A stretch of DNA of 54,513 bases from Parafilimonas sp. (GTDB lineage: Bacteria; Bacteroidota; Bacteroidia; Chitinophagales; Chitinophagaceae), in assembly GCA_019247895.1 (NCBI GenBank), contig JAFBAF010000103.1:1-54513 (forward strand). Direction: 5' to 3'. Below the pieces are notes generated by a model. That model was given only the letters and a program-made list of their open reading frames with translations, was not told where the DNA came from and made no database searches. Shown piece by piece: positions 18,738 through 28,543 of the stretch (its first letter is position 1; each line of letters starts with the position of its first letter). A program made the position numbers and the translations under genes.

Positions 18738-19811
18738 TTGAAAAGAACAATTCACACGGGCATTATTGGCTTTGGTGTTGGCGGCAATACTTTCCATGCA
18801 CCTATAATTGCTACTACACAAGGCTATGTAATCAGTAAGATTCGCGCAAGAAAAGAAAGCGAGGTAAATCTTGCAACGCAACGTTATCCTCACGCAATCA
18901 TTACTAATAATTCAACTGATATTATTGATGATCCGCAAATTGATTTGGTTGTAATTGCAACGCCAAACCATTCGCATCATTCATTAGCAAAACAAGCTTT
19001 GCTTGCAGGAAAGCATGTTGTGGTTGATAAACCTTTCACTATTACAACTGCTGATGCAGATGATCTTATACAAATTGCAAAAGAAAATAACAGGATACTT
19101 TCTGTTCATCATAACCGCCGTTATGATAGTGATTACAAGACGATAGAAAAACTATTAAATGCAAATTTGCTTGGGAGGTTAGTTGAATTTGAAAGTCATT
19201 ATGATCGTTTCAGAAATTATTTGCGGCCCGGCGCATGGCGTGAAAAAGATGAACCCGGCGCCGGGATCTTATATGATCTTGGTTCGCATTTAATTGATCA
19301 GCCGCTCGTTTTATTTGGATTTCCTGATGCAATAACTGCTGACATTCGTGTGCAGCGCGAAGGCGCAAAAGCAACCGATAATTTTGAATTGATATTGCAT
19401 TATCAAAATTTGAAAGTAACATTAAAAGCAGGCATGTTGGTTAGTCAACCGTTGCCAAGATATATTTTATTAGGTGATAAAGGCAGCTTTATAAAATATG
19501 GTTTAGATGTGCAGGAAGTTGCGTTAAAAGCAGGCTTGGATCCGCATACCAAAAATGATTGGGGCATAGAACCGGAAAGCGTTTGGGGCAATCTTGCAAC
19601 TGATATAAATGGAATAAATTTTACCGGTAAAATACAAAGTGAAGCTGGAGATTATCGCGGTTATTATGTAAATGTGCGTGATGCAATTACTGAGAATAAA
19701 CCATTAGATGTTACCCCAGAACATGCACGCAACATTATTCGTGTGATTGAGCTTGCCATAAAAAGCAATGATGAAAAAAGAACGATTGAATGTAACGGTG
19801 CGTTTATTTAA
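18738..19811 (+). CDS. Gfo/Idh/MocA family oxidoreductase (TTG start)
   Basis: TGIIGFGVGGNTFHAPII, VVIATPNHSHHSLAKQALLAGKHVVVDKPF, GAGILYDLGSHLIDQ. Confidence 0.93.
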   Translation: MKRTIHTGIIGFGVGGNTFHAPIIATTQGYVISKIRARKESEVNLATQRYPHAIITNNSTDIIDDPQIDLVVIATPNHSHHSLAKQALLAGKHVVVDKPFTITTADADDLIQIAKENNRILSVHHNRRYDSDYKTIEKLLNANLLGRLVEFESHYDRFRNYLRPGAWREKDEPGAGILYDLGSHLIDQPLVLFGFPDAITADIRVQREGAKATDNFELILHYQNLKVTLKAGMLVSQPLPRYILLGDKGSFIKYGLDVQEVALKAGLDPHTKNDWGIEPESVWGNLATDINGINFTGKIQSEAGDYRGYYVNVRDAITENKPLDVTPEHARNIIRVIELAIKSNDEKRTIECNGAFI

Positions 19812-19816
19812 GTGAT

Positions 19817-20650
19817 TTACTTTTCAACTGCAATAATCCCATTTTTTTCAAAATTTATTTTATGTTGTTTGTATAGCGCACCAAGCGTCATCTTAAAAGT
19901 TTTCTTGCTCATACCAAAAAAATCATAAATATCTTGAGGGTCGCTTTTATCGTAATAAGGTAAAAAATTATTGTGTTCTTTTAACAAGCGCAATATTTTT
20001 TCTTCTTCCTTTTCAACACGTGCGTAACCGGGTTTATCAAGCACCAAATCTATTTTATTATCGGCACGAATAGTTTTAATAAAACCTTTTAATTTATCAC
20101 CAACCTGTAAGTTGCGGTACACCTCATTTGCATGCAACAAACCACTGTGCTTATTATTAATGATCATCACAAATCCCAAATCACTTTTACGCTGAACATA
20201 CAATTCAACTTCATCCATTTCCTTAACCGTTAATACATCGTTGCTTATTTGTTTTTCTATTTTTTCTGTTGCGGCAATTCGGCCTGTTTGTTCATCAATA
20301 TAAATCTTTACAAGGTATTCGCCGCCTTTATGCATTGTTGTTAACTGCTGGCTCCTGGCTACAAAAATATCTTTCATTAAACCCCAGTCAAGAAAAGCGC
20401 CATGCTCTGTAGTGCTTACACATTTTAGTTGCACAATATCGCCAACAACACCGGCTGGTTTTTGTGTAGTTGCAATTAAACGGTTATCAGAATCATGATA
20501 CAAAAACACTTTTATTTCATCGCCAATACGTAAGATTTTCGGTGCAAATCTTTTAGGCAAAAGAATGCCGTCTTTACCATCATCAAGATAAAAACCAAAC
20601 TCAACCCTGCGGGAAACCTTAAGCGTATTATACATGCCAACCTGTATCAT
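19817..20650 (-). CDS. CvfB-like S1 RNA-binding domain protein
   Basis: RVEFGFYLDDGKDGILLPKRFAPKILRIGDEIKVFLYHDSDNRLIATTQKP; TEHGAFLDWGLMKDIFVA. Start trimmed from 20710. Confidence 0.87.
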   Translation of the reverse strand: MIQVGMYNTLKVSRRVEFGFYLDDGKDGILLPKRFAPKILRIGDEIKVFLYHDSDNRLIATTQKPAGVVGDIVQLKCVSTTEHGAFLDWGLMKDIFVARSQQLTTMHKGGEYLVKIYIDEQTGRIAATEKIEKQISNDVLTVKEMDEVELYVQRKSDLGFVMIINNKHSGLLHANEVYRNLQVGDKLKGFIKTIRADNKIDLVLDKPGYARVEKEEEKILRLLKEHNNFLPYYDKSDPQDIYDFFGMSKKTFKMTLGALYKQHKINFEKNGIIAVEK

Positions 20651-20772
20651 GCAAAAATTTAATGTACGTAAAGATAGTATCATCGACAGCAATAAATATT
20701 GCCCGATCACTTCAAATAAATAATAACGAAGTGATTAATTTTAGGAAATAATTCTTAAAGCAACAATTAAAT

Positions 20773-21243
20773 ATGGCAGCACGAACAAAGAAAAAGCCAG
20801 CATCTAAAGAACCTTCAGCAAAAGTTATAGCCATGCCTTTAAATAAAAATACATTTGATGAAAAACAAACTGTATTGCAACAGGCTGCAAACGCAGAAAA
20901 AAACAATGATCTTGAATTAGCAGAGGAATTATATACAAAGCAATTGCAGCAAAAAACTTTTAATCCGCCAGTTTATACGCGGTTAATGATTGTGCTGCGC
21001 AAACAAAAAAAATATAAAGATGAACTTGAAATTATAAATAAAGGACTGCAACATTTTAGAGATCAAACTTCGGAGCGCTTAACAAAAAAAGCAGGGAATA
21101 CGACAATAAAAAAGCTTAGTGACAGCCTGAATAAAAGCCTGGGATTAGTTGATAAAAAAGGAAATGCTTTTTATGAACCTGCGCCAATACCAACGTGGAG
21201 AAAAAGAAAAATAACGGTTGAAAAAAAACTAAAGAAGCAATAG
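20773..21243 (+). CDS. Hypothetical protein with TPR-like region
   Basis: 156 aa; NAEKNNDLELAEELYTKQLQQKTFNPPVYTRLMIVLRKQKKYKDELEIINKGLQ. Confidence 0.7.
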   Translation: MAARTKKKPASKEPSAKVIAMPLNKNTFDEKQTVLQQAANAEKNNDLELAEELYTKQLQQKTFNPPVYTRLMIVLRKQKKYKDELEIINKGLQHFRDQTSERLTKKAGNTTIKKLSDSLNKSLGLVDKKGNAFYEPAPIPTWRKRKITVEKKLKKQ

Positions 21244-21466
21244 TATAGTGGCCTTAATGCGCTGAAGCCAAAGCAAAGCGTTGCATTGCTTTGCATTTTC
21301 AATTAAAACATTTTTTCTGGGATAGCATTTCATTATTCCATGTTGTTATATTAAACCTTCAGTTTTTAGCATATCAATTCCAATAGAAGTAAGTACACTG
21401 CTTATAAATATTTTTATATCAATTAAATCGTTTTTTCATTTGAATACCTAATTGATCGCTTGTAAA

Positions 21467-21718
21467 TCATAGACGGGTACAAGTAGAAATACCAATAATT
21501 AAGATGATAACTACTCCTATAATTAATCCTTCCCCAAGTTCTTTGTCTTTATAGAGGTAATTTAAACCAACAAAAAACTGGATAAGTAAGTAAACGCCGC
21601 CATATAAACCCAAAGCTATTTTAACATCGAAAGGATCAGCAGCAAAAAAAATAAATATTAAGGATAATGCTGCCGCAACTGCTAAAGATAAAATACAAGT
21701 AACGAATGTCTTTTTCAA
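21467..21718 (-). CDS. Small hypothetical membrane protein (three predicted TM segments)
   Basis: 83 aa; hydrophobic segments typical of a small TM protein. Confidence 0.5.
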   Translation of the reverse strand: MKKTFVTCILSLAVAAALSLIFIFFAADPFDVKIALGLYGGVYLLIQFFVGLNYLYKDKELGEGLIIGVVIILIIGISTCTRL

Positions 21719-21775
21719 TTTTCTCTATTAAACTATAATGCTTGACCAAACGTGCAAAAATGATGTGTGTTCAAT

Positions 21776-22630
21776 TTATATTGAATGAATATAAGGCACA
21801 CTGCTTTTTAAATTTGGCAGATCCATTTCAACAAAAAAGTTTTTAACGCCGCCTGTTTTAGCAGCAGCAAAAAATTCTTTCCAGTCAATTATACCTTGAC
21901 CAACCGGCACTTCTTTTTTATCTGCTGTCCAATCAGATAAATGAGACGAAATAAATCTGCCCGGATATTTATTAAAATAATCAGCCGCTTTATAGCCAAG
22001 ATTAATTACTTCTGTTTGAAACTGCATTTTTACAAGAGAAGGATTGAAAGCTTTCATCAGTGCATCATAAATAAGTTCGCCTTCCAGCATTGCAAACTCA
22101 AATTCATGATTATGAAAACCCGTTTGTATTCCGGCGGCGTTTATTTTTTCTGCGGCTTTATTTAATTTTACCGCGGCATCCTGGTAATCTTTTAAGGTGG
22201 CAGTTTTTGGCAACCAAAATGTTGAACATATCATTTGAGTTAAACCTATGTCTTTTGCAAACTGAATGCTTGCGTCAATTTTATCGTCGGCAAATTCAGC
22301 AGAACCAAAATGGCAACTCGGACATTGCAAACCTGCGTCATTAATTGTTTTTCGAATATCGGCCGGTTTCATACCAACTAAAAATCCAAAACCTATGTCC
22401 TTATAACCTGCAGGCGAACACAATTCAATTAGTTTATAATCCATGCCGGCCATCATTTTTAAAGTGCCTGCAAAATCTTTGGCAAGCATATCTTTTACTG
22501 CCCATGATTGAAAGCCAATTGGCATATCGTTCGCTTTTGCAGCTGCCAAAATTTGCTTCGGTAACTGTGATAACAACATCGTTGCGCCCGCAGCTATTGA
22601 ACTTTTTTTAATGAAGTTTCTTCTGTTCAT
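21776..22630 (-). CDS. Sugar phosphate isomerase/epimerase, Tat-like signal
   Basis: MNRRNFIKKSSIAAGATMLLSQLPKQILA; QTGFHNHEFEFAML...FISSHLSDWTADKKEVPVGQGIIDWKEFF. Confidence 0.88.
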   Translation of the reverse strand: MNRRNFIKKSSIAAGATMLLSQLPKQILAAAKANDMPIGFQSWAVKDMLAKDFAGTLKMMAGMDYKLIELCSPAGYKDIGFGFLVGMKPADIRKTINDAGLQCPSCHFGSAEFADDKIDASIQFAKDIGLTQMICSTFWLPKTATLKDYQDAAVKLNKAAEKINAAGIQTGFHNHEFEFAMLEGELIYDALMKAFNPSLVKMQFQTEVINLGYKAADYFNKYPGRFISSHLSDWTADKKEVPVGQGIIDWKEFFAAAKTGGVKNFFVEMDLPNLKSSVPYIHSI

Positions 22631-22650
22631 CTTTTTTAATTAACAATTTA

Positions 22651-22706
22651 TGAATTGATGAATTAACGAATGGACGAATTAAATAATCCGCTAATCCGCT
22701 ATTCAA
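22651..22706. repeat. Degenerate octanucleotide tandem repeat
   Basis: TGAATTGA TGAATTAA CGAATGGA CGAATTAA ATAATCCG CTAATCCG CTATTCAA read directly in the 22631-22710 spacer. Confidence 0.6.
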
Positions 22707-22710
22707 TAAT

Positions 22711-24288
22711 TTATATACTTTCCGGATCCCAGCCTTTTCTGTAATCCCTGCTTAAATATTTATTGGCTTTATCATTATTCGTGATCTTTAAGTTAGCTGC
22801 ATCATATTGCAACACACCGTTTGATCTTAATGCAACTCCATACAAGTTCACGGCTTCAGTTAAATATTCTGCTTCCTCAAATGTTCCGGGAAATTTTGTT
22901 CCTGATTTACATGCTGCAGCAAAATTCTTCAACGGGTCCAGTTCCTCATTACCACCGCTTGTTGAGCCCTTTGTTTTATGATCATCTGCTTTCGAAGCTG
23001 AAAGTATTCTTGGATTTTGTATATTAAAGCCTGCAATAATTTTCCCTTTATCACCAACGAACATCATTCCTTCTTCTTCCAAATTTTTATTATTGCTCAA
23101 CAATTCAACCGGCGTTGGCGGCCGCATGCCGCCATCATACCAACATAAATCTACAGGCCCGCGATCTCCGTTTGCAGGATATTTAAAACGCACCATACTT
23201 GCATAAGGAAAAGCAAAATCATTATTAATTCTGAATGGAACTGAGCCATTAAAATCTACGACATGTGAGCGATATGGTTGCACATATGTTGGCGATGTAA
23301 GTTTTAATGCGTTGAAAACAGTCCATAAACTATAATGACCCATATCAGCCATGCAACCACCACCGAAATCGTACCATCCTCGAAAGACCATGTGCGTATA
23401 ATCCGGTGAATAATCACGTTGCGCTTCCGGTCCCAGCCAAAGATCCCAATTAAAACCTTGCGGAATCGGCGGCTTATCTTTTGGCAACTCTGCATACTGC
23501 GGCCACACAGGTCTGTTCGTCCAGTTATGTACTTCTAACAAAGTTCCGATTGCGCCGCTGTTTATCCATTGCATTACCTGGTCCATTGAACCGTTTGAAT
23601 CCCATGGCATAAAGTGCGTGATCACTTTACTGTTCCGGGCTGTTTCAACAACCTTTTTTGCTTCAGTTAAACGATTGGAAAGCGGCTTATGCATCAACAC
23701 GTGTTTACCACGTTTCATTGCAGCAATAGAAAGCACACCATGCAAATGATCCGGAGTCATAATTTTTACAGCATCGATATCTTTTCCTTTATCTAACAGT
23801 TCTCGTACATCTTCATAAGCATCGCAACCTTTATAGTTTTCATTTTTTTGGTTTGAATAATATTGATTAACGATGTTCTGCCCACAATCACGACCTCCGG
23901 GAATAATATTATCTCCACCAGGTTGCCATGATTTATCGTTCAACGTTTTTCTTATTTCGCTCTTTAAATAATCAGTTCCCCAATCTCTATATCCACGTGC
24001 TTCTTTGTTAGGATCACACACGGCTACAATTTGAATTTCGGGCACAGCAAGCATTGGCAGCATTTCACGCAAGCCTTCTGTGCCAGTACCAATATAAGCA
24101 AGTGTGATTTTATCGCTTGGCGCAATAAAACCTTTGCCAAGCACATGTCTTGGAACAATGGTAAATGCAGCGGCAGCTGTCGCAGTCAATTCAACAAATT
24201 TTCTGCGGTTCATTGTTTTGTTTTGAAAAGAAGAATTTTCGTTTTGAAGATTTTCTGTTGTGCTGGTTTGATTAGTTTGATTTTTCAT
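22711..24288 (-). CDS. Gfo/Idh/MocA family oxidoreductase, Tat-like signal
   Basis: NRRKFVELTATAAAAFTIVPRHVLGKGF (internal Met at 24213 also possible); IAYIGTGTEGLREML, DAVKIMTPDHLHGVLSIAAMKRGKHVLMHKPLSNRLTEAK. Confidence 0.92.
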   Translation of the reverse strand: MKNQTNQTSTTENLQNENSSFQNKTMNRRKFVELTATAAAAFTIVPRHVLGKGFIAPSDKITLAYIGTGTEGLREMLPMLAVPEIQIVAVCDPNKEARGYRDWGTDYLKSEIRKTLNDKSWQPGGDNIIPGGRDCGQNIVNQYYSNQKNENYKGCDAYEDVRELLDKGKDIDAVKIMTPDHLHGVLSIAAMKRGKHVLMHKPLSNRLTEAKKVVETARNSKVITHFMPWDSNGSMDQVMQWINSGAIGTLLEVHNWTNRPVWPQYAELPKDKPPIPQGFNWDLWLGPEAQRDYSPDYTHMVFRGWYDFGGGCMADMGHYSLWTVFNALKLTSPTYVQPYRSHVVDFNGSVPFRINNDFAFPYASMVRFKYPANGDRGPVDLCWYDGGMRPPTPVELLSNNKNLEEEGMMFVGDKGKIIAGFNIQNPRILSASKADDHKTKGSTSGGNEELDPLKNFAAACKSGTKFPGTFEEAEYLTEAVNLYGVALRSNGVLQYDAANLKITNNDKANKYLSRDYRKGWDPESI

Positions 24289-24394
24289 GATGGGGCAATT
24301 TTATTTAACAAGCAAAGTATGCATGAAGATAGTAAACTCATATTAAAGAAGATCATGTAAACATTACAATCATTTACCTCGCAGATTCATTGCA

Positions 24395-24421
24395 TAAAAA
24401 AAGCTGTCCCAATTGACAGCT
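24395..24421 (-). terminator. Rho-independent terminator downstream of the tolC gene
   Basis: Minus strand AGCTGTC-AATTGGG-ACAGCT followed by TTTTTTT; a second hairpin ATCAGCCT/AGGCTGAT at 24430-24451 precedes it. Confidence 0.8.
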
Positions 24422-24471
24422 CTATTTTTATCAGCCTATGTGCAGGCTGATGATAAACAGCAGAGAAATTC

Positions 24472-25758
24472 TTACCAGTATTTATAGCCGGTCAGCCTTG
24501 CATATTCAACTTTTGCTTCAGCTAATTGGTATTGATAACGCAATTGCGTTAATAAAGCACGTTGAAGATTTACAGCAGCATCAGTAATATCTGTGTTCAA
24601 CCCAATTCCGTTTAAATAACGGCTTGATGCAATTTGCATTGCCGTATCCGCATTCGCAATTTGCGGTTGTGTGTATTTTAGTTTTTCAATGTTGGTTTGA
24701 ATATCAGTTAACGCCTGCTGAATATTTTTTTGATAATCTTCATTTAATGTTTCCTGCGCTAACTGGTTTTGCTTTACCTGTGATTCTGCAACAGAAATTT
24801 GTTTTTTTGTTTTACCATCATAAATAGGAATTTTTAAACTTACACCACCCGCATAATTAAAACGCATTTGGGTTACAACAGGAACATAGCCATTTTTTAC
24901 ACCTGCATTTCCATTAAGTGCAACAATTGGTTTATCTGTTAAACGAACAGAATTCAGATCAGCTTTTGCCTGTTGAACCCTGTCTTGAGCAAGAATAAAT
25001 TCAGGCACCGAAGCAGCAGCTGTATTAAATGCATCCTGCGCTGTTTGAAGCGGAATATCAAAATTAAAATCGTTGCCTGCCACTTGAGAAATGCCCGCTG
25101 TGTATTGTAATAAAGTGATTTGTTTTTGAAGATTGCTTAACAAATCCTGCCTTAAATTTTCTTCTACATCAATTTGCGATTGGAGATTGAGCACATCTAA
25201 TTTTATTGCATCACCATTTTTTAATTTGCTTTCTGCGATATTTTTATTGTTGTTTAAGTAACTTAAAATACTGTCTTCAATTGTAACTGCTTTTCTAAAA
25301 TAAATAATGTTGTAATAAACAGTTGCTACCTGGCTGGCCAGTTGTGCCTGCACGTTTGCAACGTTATCGTTTGCATATTTAAGATCAGCTTTTGAACGAT
25401 CAATTGCAGCCTTTAAGCGGCCAAAATCATACAACATATACTCTGCGCCAACATTGGCATTTAAATTATTTACAGGCGCAAATTGAAAATTTTCTACATG
25501 CCCGTCGATCTGCAAAGGCAAAGTAATTTTTGGCTGCACATATTCATAGCTGCCATTCAAATCAACTGCAGGCAAATTTGTTTTTGTAACATCCAATCTT
25601 TTTTGTGCAATATCAATTTGGTTTTCTGCTTCTTTAACTCGCGGATAATAACCGAACGATTGACCAATCAAGCCCTTCAATTCATTGTTTACCGTAACCT
25701 GTGCTGATGCTAATATTGAAGCATATAATAAGATGGATGTTACGAAATACTTTTTCAT
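24472..25758 (-). CDS. TolC family outer membrane efflux protein
   Basis: 428 aa; signal peptide, EAENQIDIAQKRLDVTKTNLPAVDLNGSYEYVQP, YLNGIGLNTDITDAAVNLQRALLTQLRYQYQLAEAKVEYARLTG. Confidence 0.93.
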   Translation of the reverse strand: MKKYFVTSILLYASILASAQVTVNNELKGLIGQSFGYYPRVKEAENQIDIAQKRLDVTKTNLPAVDLNGSYEYVQPKITLPLQIDGHVENFQFAPVNNLNANVGAEYMLYDFGRLKAAIDRSKADLKYANDNVANVQAQLASQVATVYYNIIYFRKAVTIEDSILSYLNNNKNIAESKLKNGDAIKLDVLNLQSQIDVEENLRQDLLSNLQKQITLLQYTAGISQVAGNDFNFDIPLQTAQDAFNTAAASVPEFILAQDRVQQAKADLNSVRLTDKPIVALNGNAGVKNGYVPVVTQMRFNYAGGVSLKIPIYDGKTKKQISVAESQVKQNQLAQETLNEDYQKNIQQALTDIQTNIEKLKYTQPQIANADTAMQIASSRYLNGIGLNTDITDAAVNLQRALLTQLRYQYQLAEAKVEYARLTGYKYW

Positions 25759-25859
25759 TTTCCTAATTATTAATTTTTAATGATCTGCTGAAAGCCTTTT
25801 GCATATTCTGTTTAAGTGTATGATGAAAGGCGTTCATTATATAAATATTTTTCTTTGCT

Positions 25860-27422
25860 TTAATGCGCCTCAAGCATTGCTGCGTTATTACCGGGTGTTT
25901 TCTTTTTTGCTCTTAAAAAGATTACAAACGGAATTACTATTATAAAAAATAACGCTATCAGCCTGAATGTATCAAGATAAGATAGATAATAAGCCTGCCT
26001 GTCAACCTGTGCACTTAAAATGCCTAATGCAGAATGTACTGCAGTAGCACTATCTATTCCTGTGCGTATTAGATTATGTTGTATTGCAGTTTGATGATCA
26101 TTTAATACAGCCGAACCTTGTGTAAGATTGCTTACAAGATTCATGCGATGCTCTGTATAATGCTTGGCTATATAATTATTGGCAATCGCAATTCCAAAAG
26201 CGCCACCTAATTGCCGTATCATATTGTTTAATGCAATACCGGACGAATATTCCTGAGGTTTTAATCCAACAACTGCCTGGTTAATTAATGGCAACATAAC
26301 CATTGAAAGGCCTGCGGAACGCAGAAGCAGTGGTAAAAAGAAATTCCATATGCCAACATCAGGGCTAACTCTTGATGTTAGTATAGTATAAAGCGCAAAT
26401 AGAATAAAACCTGTAATAAGAAATGGAATTGCAGGTGTTCCTTTGCTCATAGATTTACCAATTACAGGCATTAGTATTATAGCAATACAAGATGGCGCTA
26501 ATAAAGATAAGCCGGTTTCATAAGCGGAAAAACCCAACACACGTTGTGCAAGTACGGGATACACAAATACAGATGTAAACAATCCGAAACCGACTACGCA
26601 GGTAAAAATTGTAGTGAATACAAGATTACGGTTGCCCATTACTCTCAGATTGACAGCAGGGTTTTTAATTCTTAATTCGCGAATGATAAAACCTGTTAAC
26701 CCTGTCGCGGCAACAACTGAACAAATGCGGATTATATTGCTGCTAAACCAATCTTCAGATTCACCTCTTTCCAATACATATTGCAAGCAACCTATGCCTG
26801 CTGCAAGAAATAAAATACCTGTATAATCAATGTACATACCTTTTTTATGCTCGCCTTCCTTCTCTTTCTTTTCAACAAATATGTAAGCAAGAATTGTAGC
26901 CAGAAAACCGATAGGAACATTAATCATAAATATTAAAGGCCAGCTGTAATGTTCAATAATATAACCACCAATTGTAGGGCCGAATGTTGGACCTAAAACC
27001 AGCCCCATGCCAAAAAGCCCCGCAGCAATTGGTCTGTCTTTTTCTGAAAATGCATCAAACAAAATTGATTGCGATGTAGAAAGCAATGCACCACCACCAA
27101 CACCTTGCACAAACCTCCAGAGCACAATTTCAACAAGACTTGTTGAGTTGCCGCACATATAAGATGCGATTGTAAAAATTATCATAGACGCGATGTAGTA
27201 ATTTTTGCGGCCAAAATATTCAGCCAAAAAACTGGTGAGCGGAATGATGATAACATTTGCAATTGCATACGATGTAATAACCCAGCTTATATCTTCAATA
27301 CTTACTCCGAGGCTGCCGGCCATATCGGTTAAGGCAACATTTACAATGGATGTATCAACAAGCTCCATTACAGCTGCCGATACGGTTGTGATAACGATGA
27401 TATATTTAGCTAATTTTTTCAT
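25860..27422 (-). CDS. DHA2 family MFS drug efflux permease (EmrB/QacA-like)
   Basis: LVDTSIVNVALTDMAGSLG...WVITSYAIANVIIIPLTSFLAEYFGRKNYY; GPTFGPTIGGYIIEHYSWPLIFMINVPIG. Confidence 0.94.
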   Translation of the reverse strand: MKKLAKYIIVITTVSAAVMELVDTSIVNVALTDMAGSLGVSIEDISWVITSYAIANVIIIPLTSFLAEYFGRKNYYIASMIIFTIASYMCGNSTSLVEIVLWRFVQGVGGGALLSTSQSILFDAFSEKDRPIAAGLFGMGLVLGPTFGPTIGGYIIEHYSWPLIFMINVPIGFLATILAYIFVEKKEKEGEHKKGMYIDYTGILFLAAGIGCLQYVLERGESEDWFSSNIIRICSVVAATGLTGFIIRELRIKNPAVNLRVMGNRNLVFTTIFTCVVGFGLFTSVFVYPVLAQRVLGFSAYETGLSLLAPSCIAIILMPVIGKSMSKGTPAIPFLITGFILFALYTILTSRVSPDVGIWNFFLPLLLRSAGLSMVMLPLINQAVVGLKPQEYSSGIALNNMIRQLGGAFGIAIANNYIAKHYTEHRMNLVSNLTQGSAVLNDHQTAIQHNLIRTGIDSATAVHSALGILSAQVDRQAYYLSYLDTFRLIALFFIIVIPFVIFLRAKKKTPGNNAAMLEAH

Positions 27423-27476
27423 GCGCTGAAGTTTAAATGTGAGATAATGAATCACTTCATTCTATACCCACATTTG

Positions 27477-28529
27477 TTATTTGGTTTTAATGCTTACATA
27501 AGCGCTCAAACCCGCACGCAGAATATTTTTATAGTCATTCACATCATCAATGCTTACTTTAACCGGAATGCGTTGTGTAACCTTTACAAAGTTTCCACTT
27601 GAATTATCAGGAGGTAACACAGAAAACCTTGCGCCGGTAGCTTCGCTTAAGCTTGCAATATTTCCTTTTAATGTAGAATCAGGATATGCGTCCAGTGAAA
27701 TTTCAACCGGCATGCCCGGATAAAATTTTCTAATCTGTGTTTCTTTAAAATTGGCAACTATCCAATACGTTGTATCATTCACTATAGAAAACAATGGAGA
27801 ACCGGCCTGCACAAACTGGCCCGCGGCAATGTTAAGCTTGCCTAATTTGCCAGATTGCGGTGCAAATATTTTTGTGTATGAAATTTTTAATTGCTGTTGT
27901 TGAATCGCTGCCGCTTTTGTTGCTAAACCGGCTTGCGCTTTTTGCAAACCAGCTTCAAGCACAGCAATGTGACTTTGAGCAGTTGATAAAACGCTTTGAT
28001 TATTTTCAGATTGTTGTTTTACCTGTTCTAAATTAAACTTACTGTCGTCTAATTGTTTTTTAGTAATTGCCTGGTCGTTATATAAGTTTTGATTGCGCTG
28101 GTAATCTTCCTGCGCCTGTTGTATTTTAATTGATGATAAACTTATGTCACCACGATTTGTATTTAATCCAATCTTTGCATTTTTTAAAGCAGCTTCAGCA
28201 TTCAAAATATCAGCTTTTGCTGATTCGTAATCTGCCTGCATTTGTACCAATTGTGTTTGTAATTCCTGGTCGTCAATTTCTACTAATAACTGGCCAGCCT
28301 TTACTGAATCATAATCTTTTACCGCAATTGTTTTTACGTAGCCGCTTACGCGTGGCAGCACGGGAGAAATCTGTGTTTCAACCTGTGCATCATCAGTAGT
28401 TTCGTGTGTAATAGCATAAGAAATCTTCGTCCATCCAAAGATGCCTGCTGCAATTACAATTACAGCGATAATAACATACCGGATTGGAGATTTTTTCTTT
28501 TTTTCTGATTGCTTGGTTTCTTGCTCCAT
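27477..28529 (-). CDS. HlyD/EmrA family secretion membrane-fusion protein
   Basis: HETTDDAQVETQISPVLPRVSGYVKTIAVKDYDSVKAGQLLVEIDD; KIFAPQSGKLGKLNIAAGQFVQAGSPLFSIV. Confidence 0.94.
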   Translation of the reverse strand: MEQETKQSEKKKKSPIRYVIIAVIVIAAGIFGWTKISYAITHETTDDAQVETQISPVLPRVSGYVKTIAVKDYDSVKAGQLLVEIDDQELQTQLVQMQADYESAKADILNAEAALKNAKIGLNTNRGDISLSSIKIQQAQEDYQRNQNLYNDQAITKKQLDDSKFNLEQVKQQSENNQSVLSTAQSHIAVLEAGLQKAQAGLATKAAAIQQQQLKISYTKIFAPQSGKLGKLNIAAGQFVQAGSPLFSIVNDTTYWIVANFKETQIRKFYPGMPVEISLDAYPDSTLKGNIASLSEATGARFSVLPPDNSSGNFVKVTQRIPVKVSIDDVNDYKNILRAGLSAYVSIKTK

Positions 28530-28543
28530 AGATCTTTTTCTAT

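Noticed and set aside
21273-21294. GCAAAGC...GCTTTGC hairpin after the TPR-like gene as a terminator
   Set aside because: 7-bp stem without a clear U-tract; weak, not listed as a feature.
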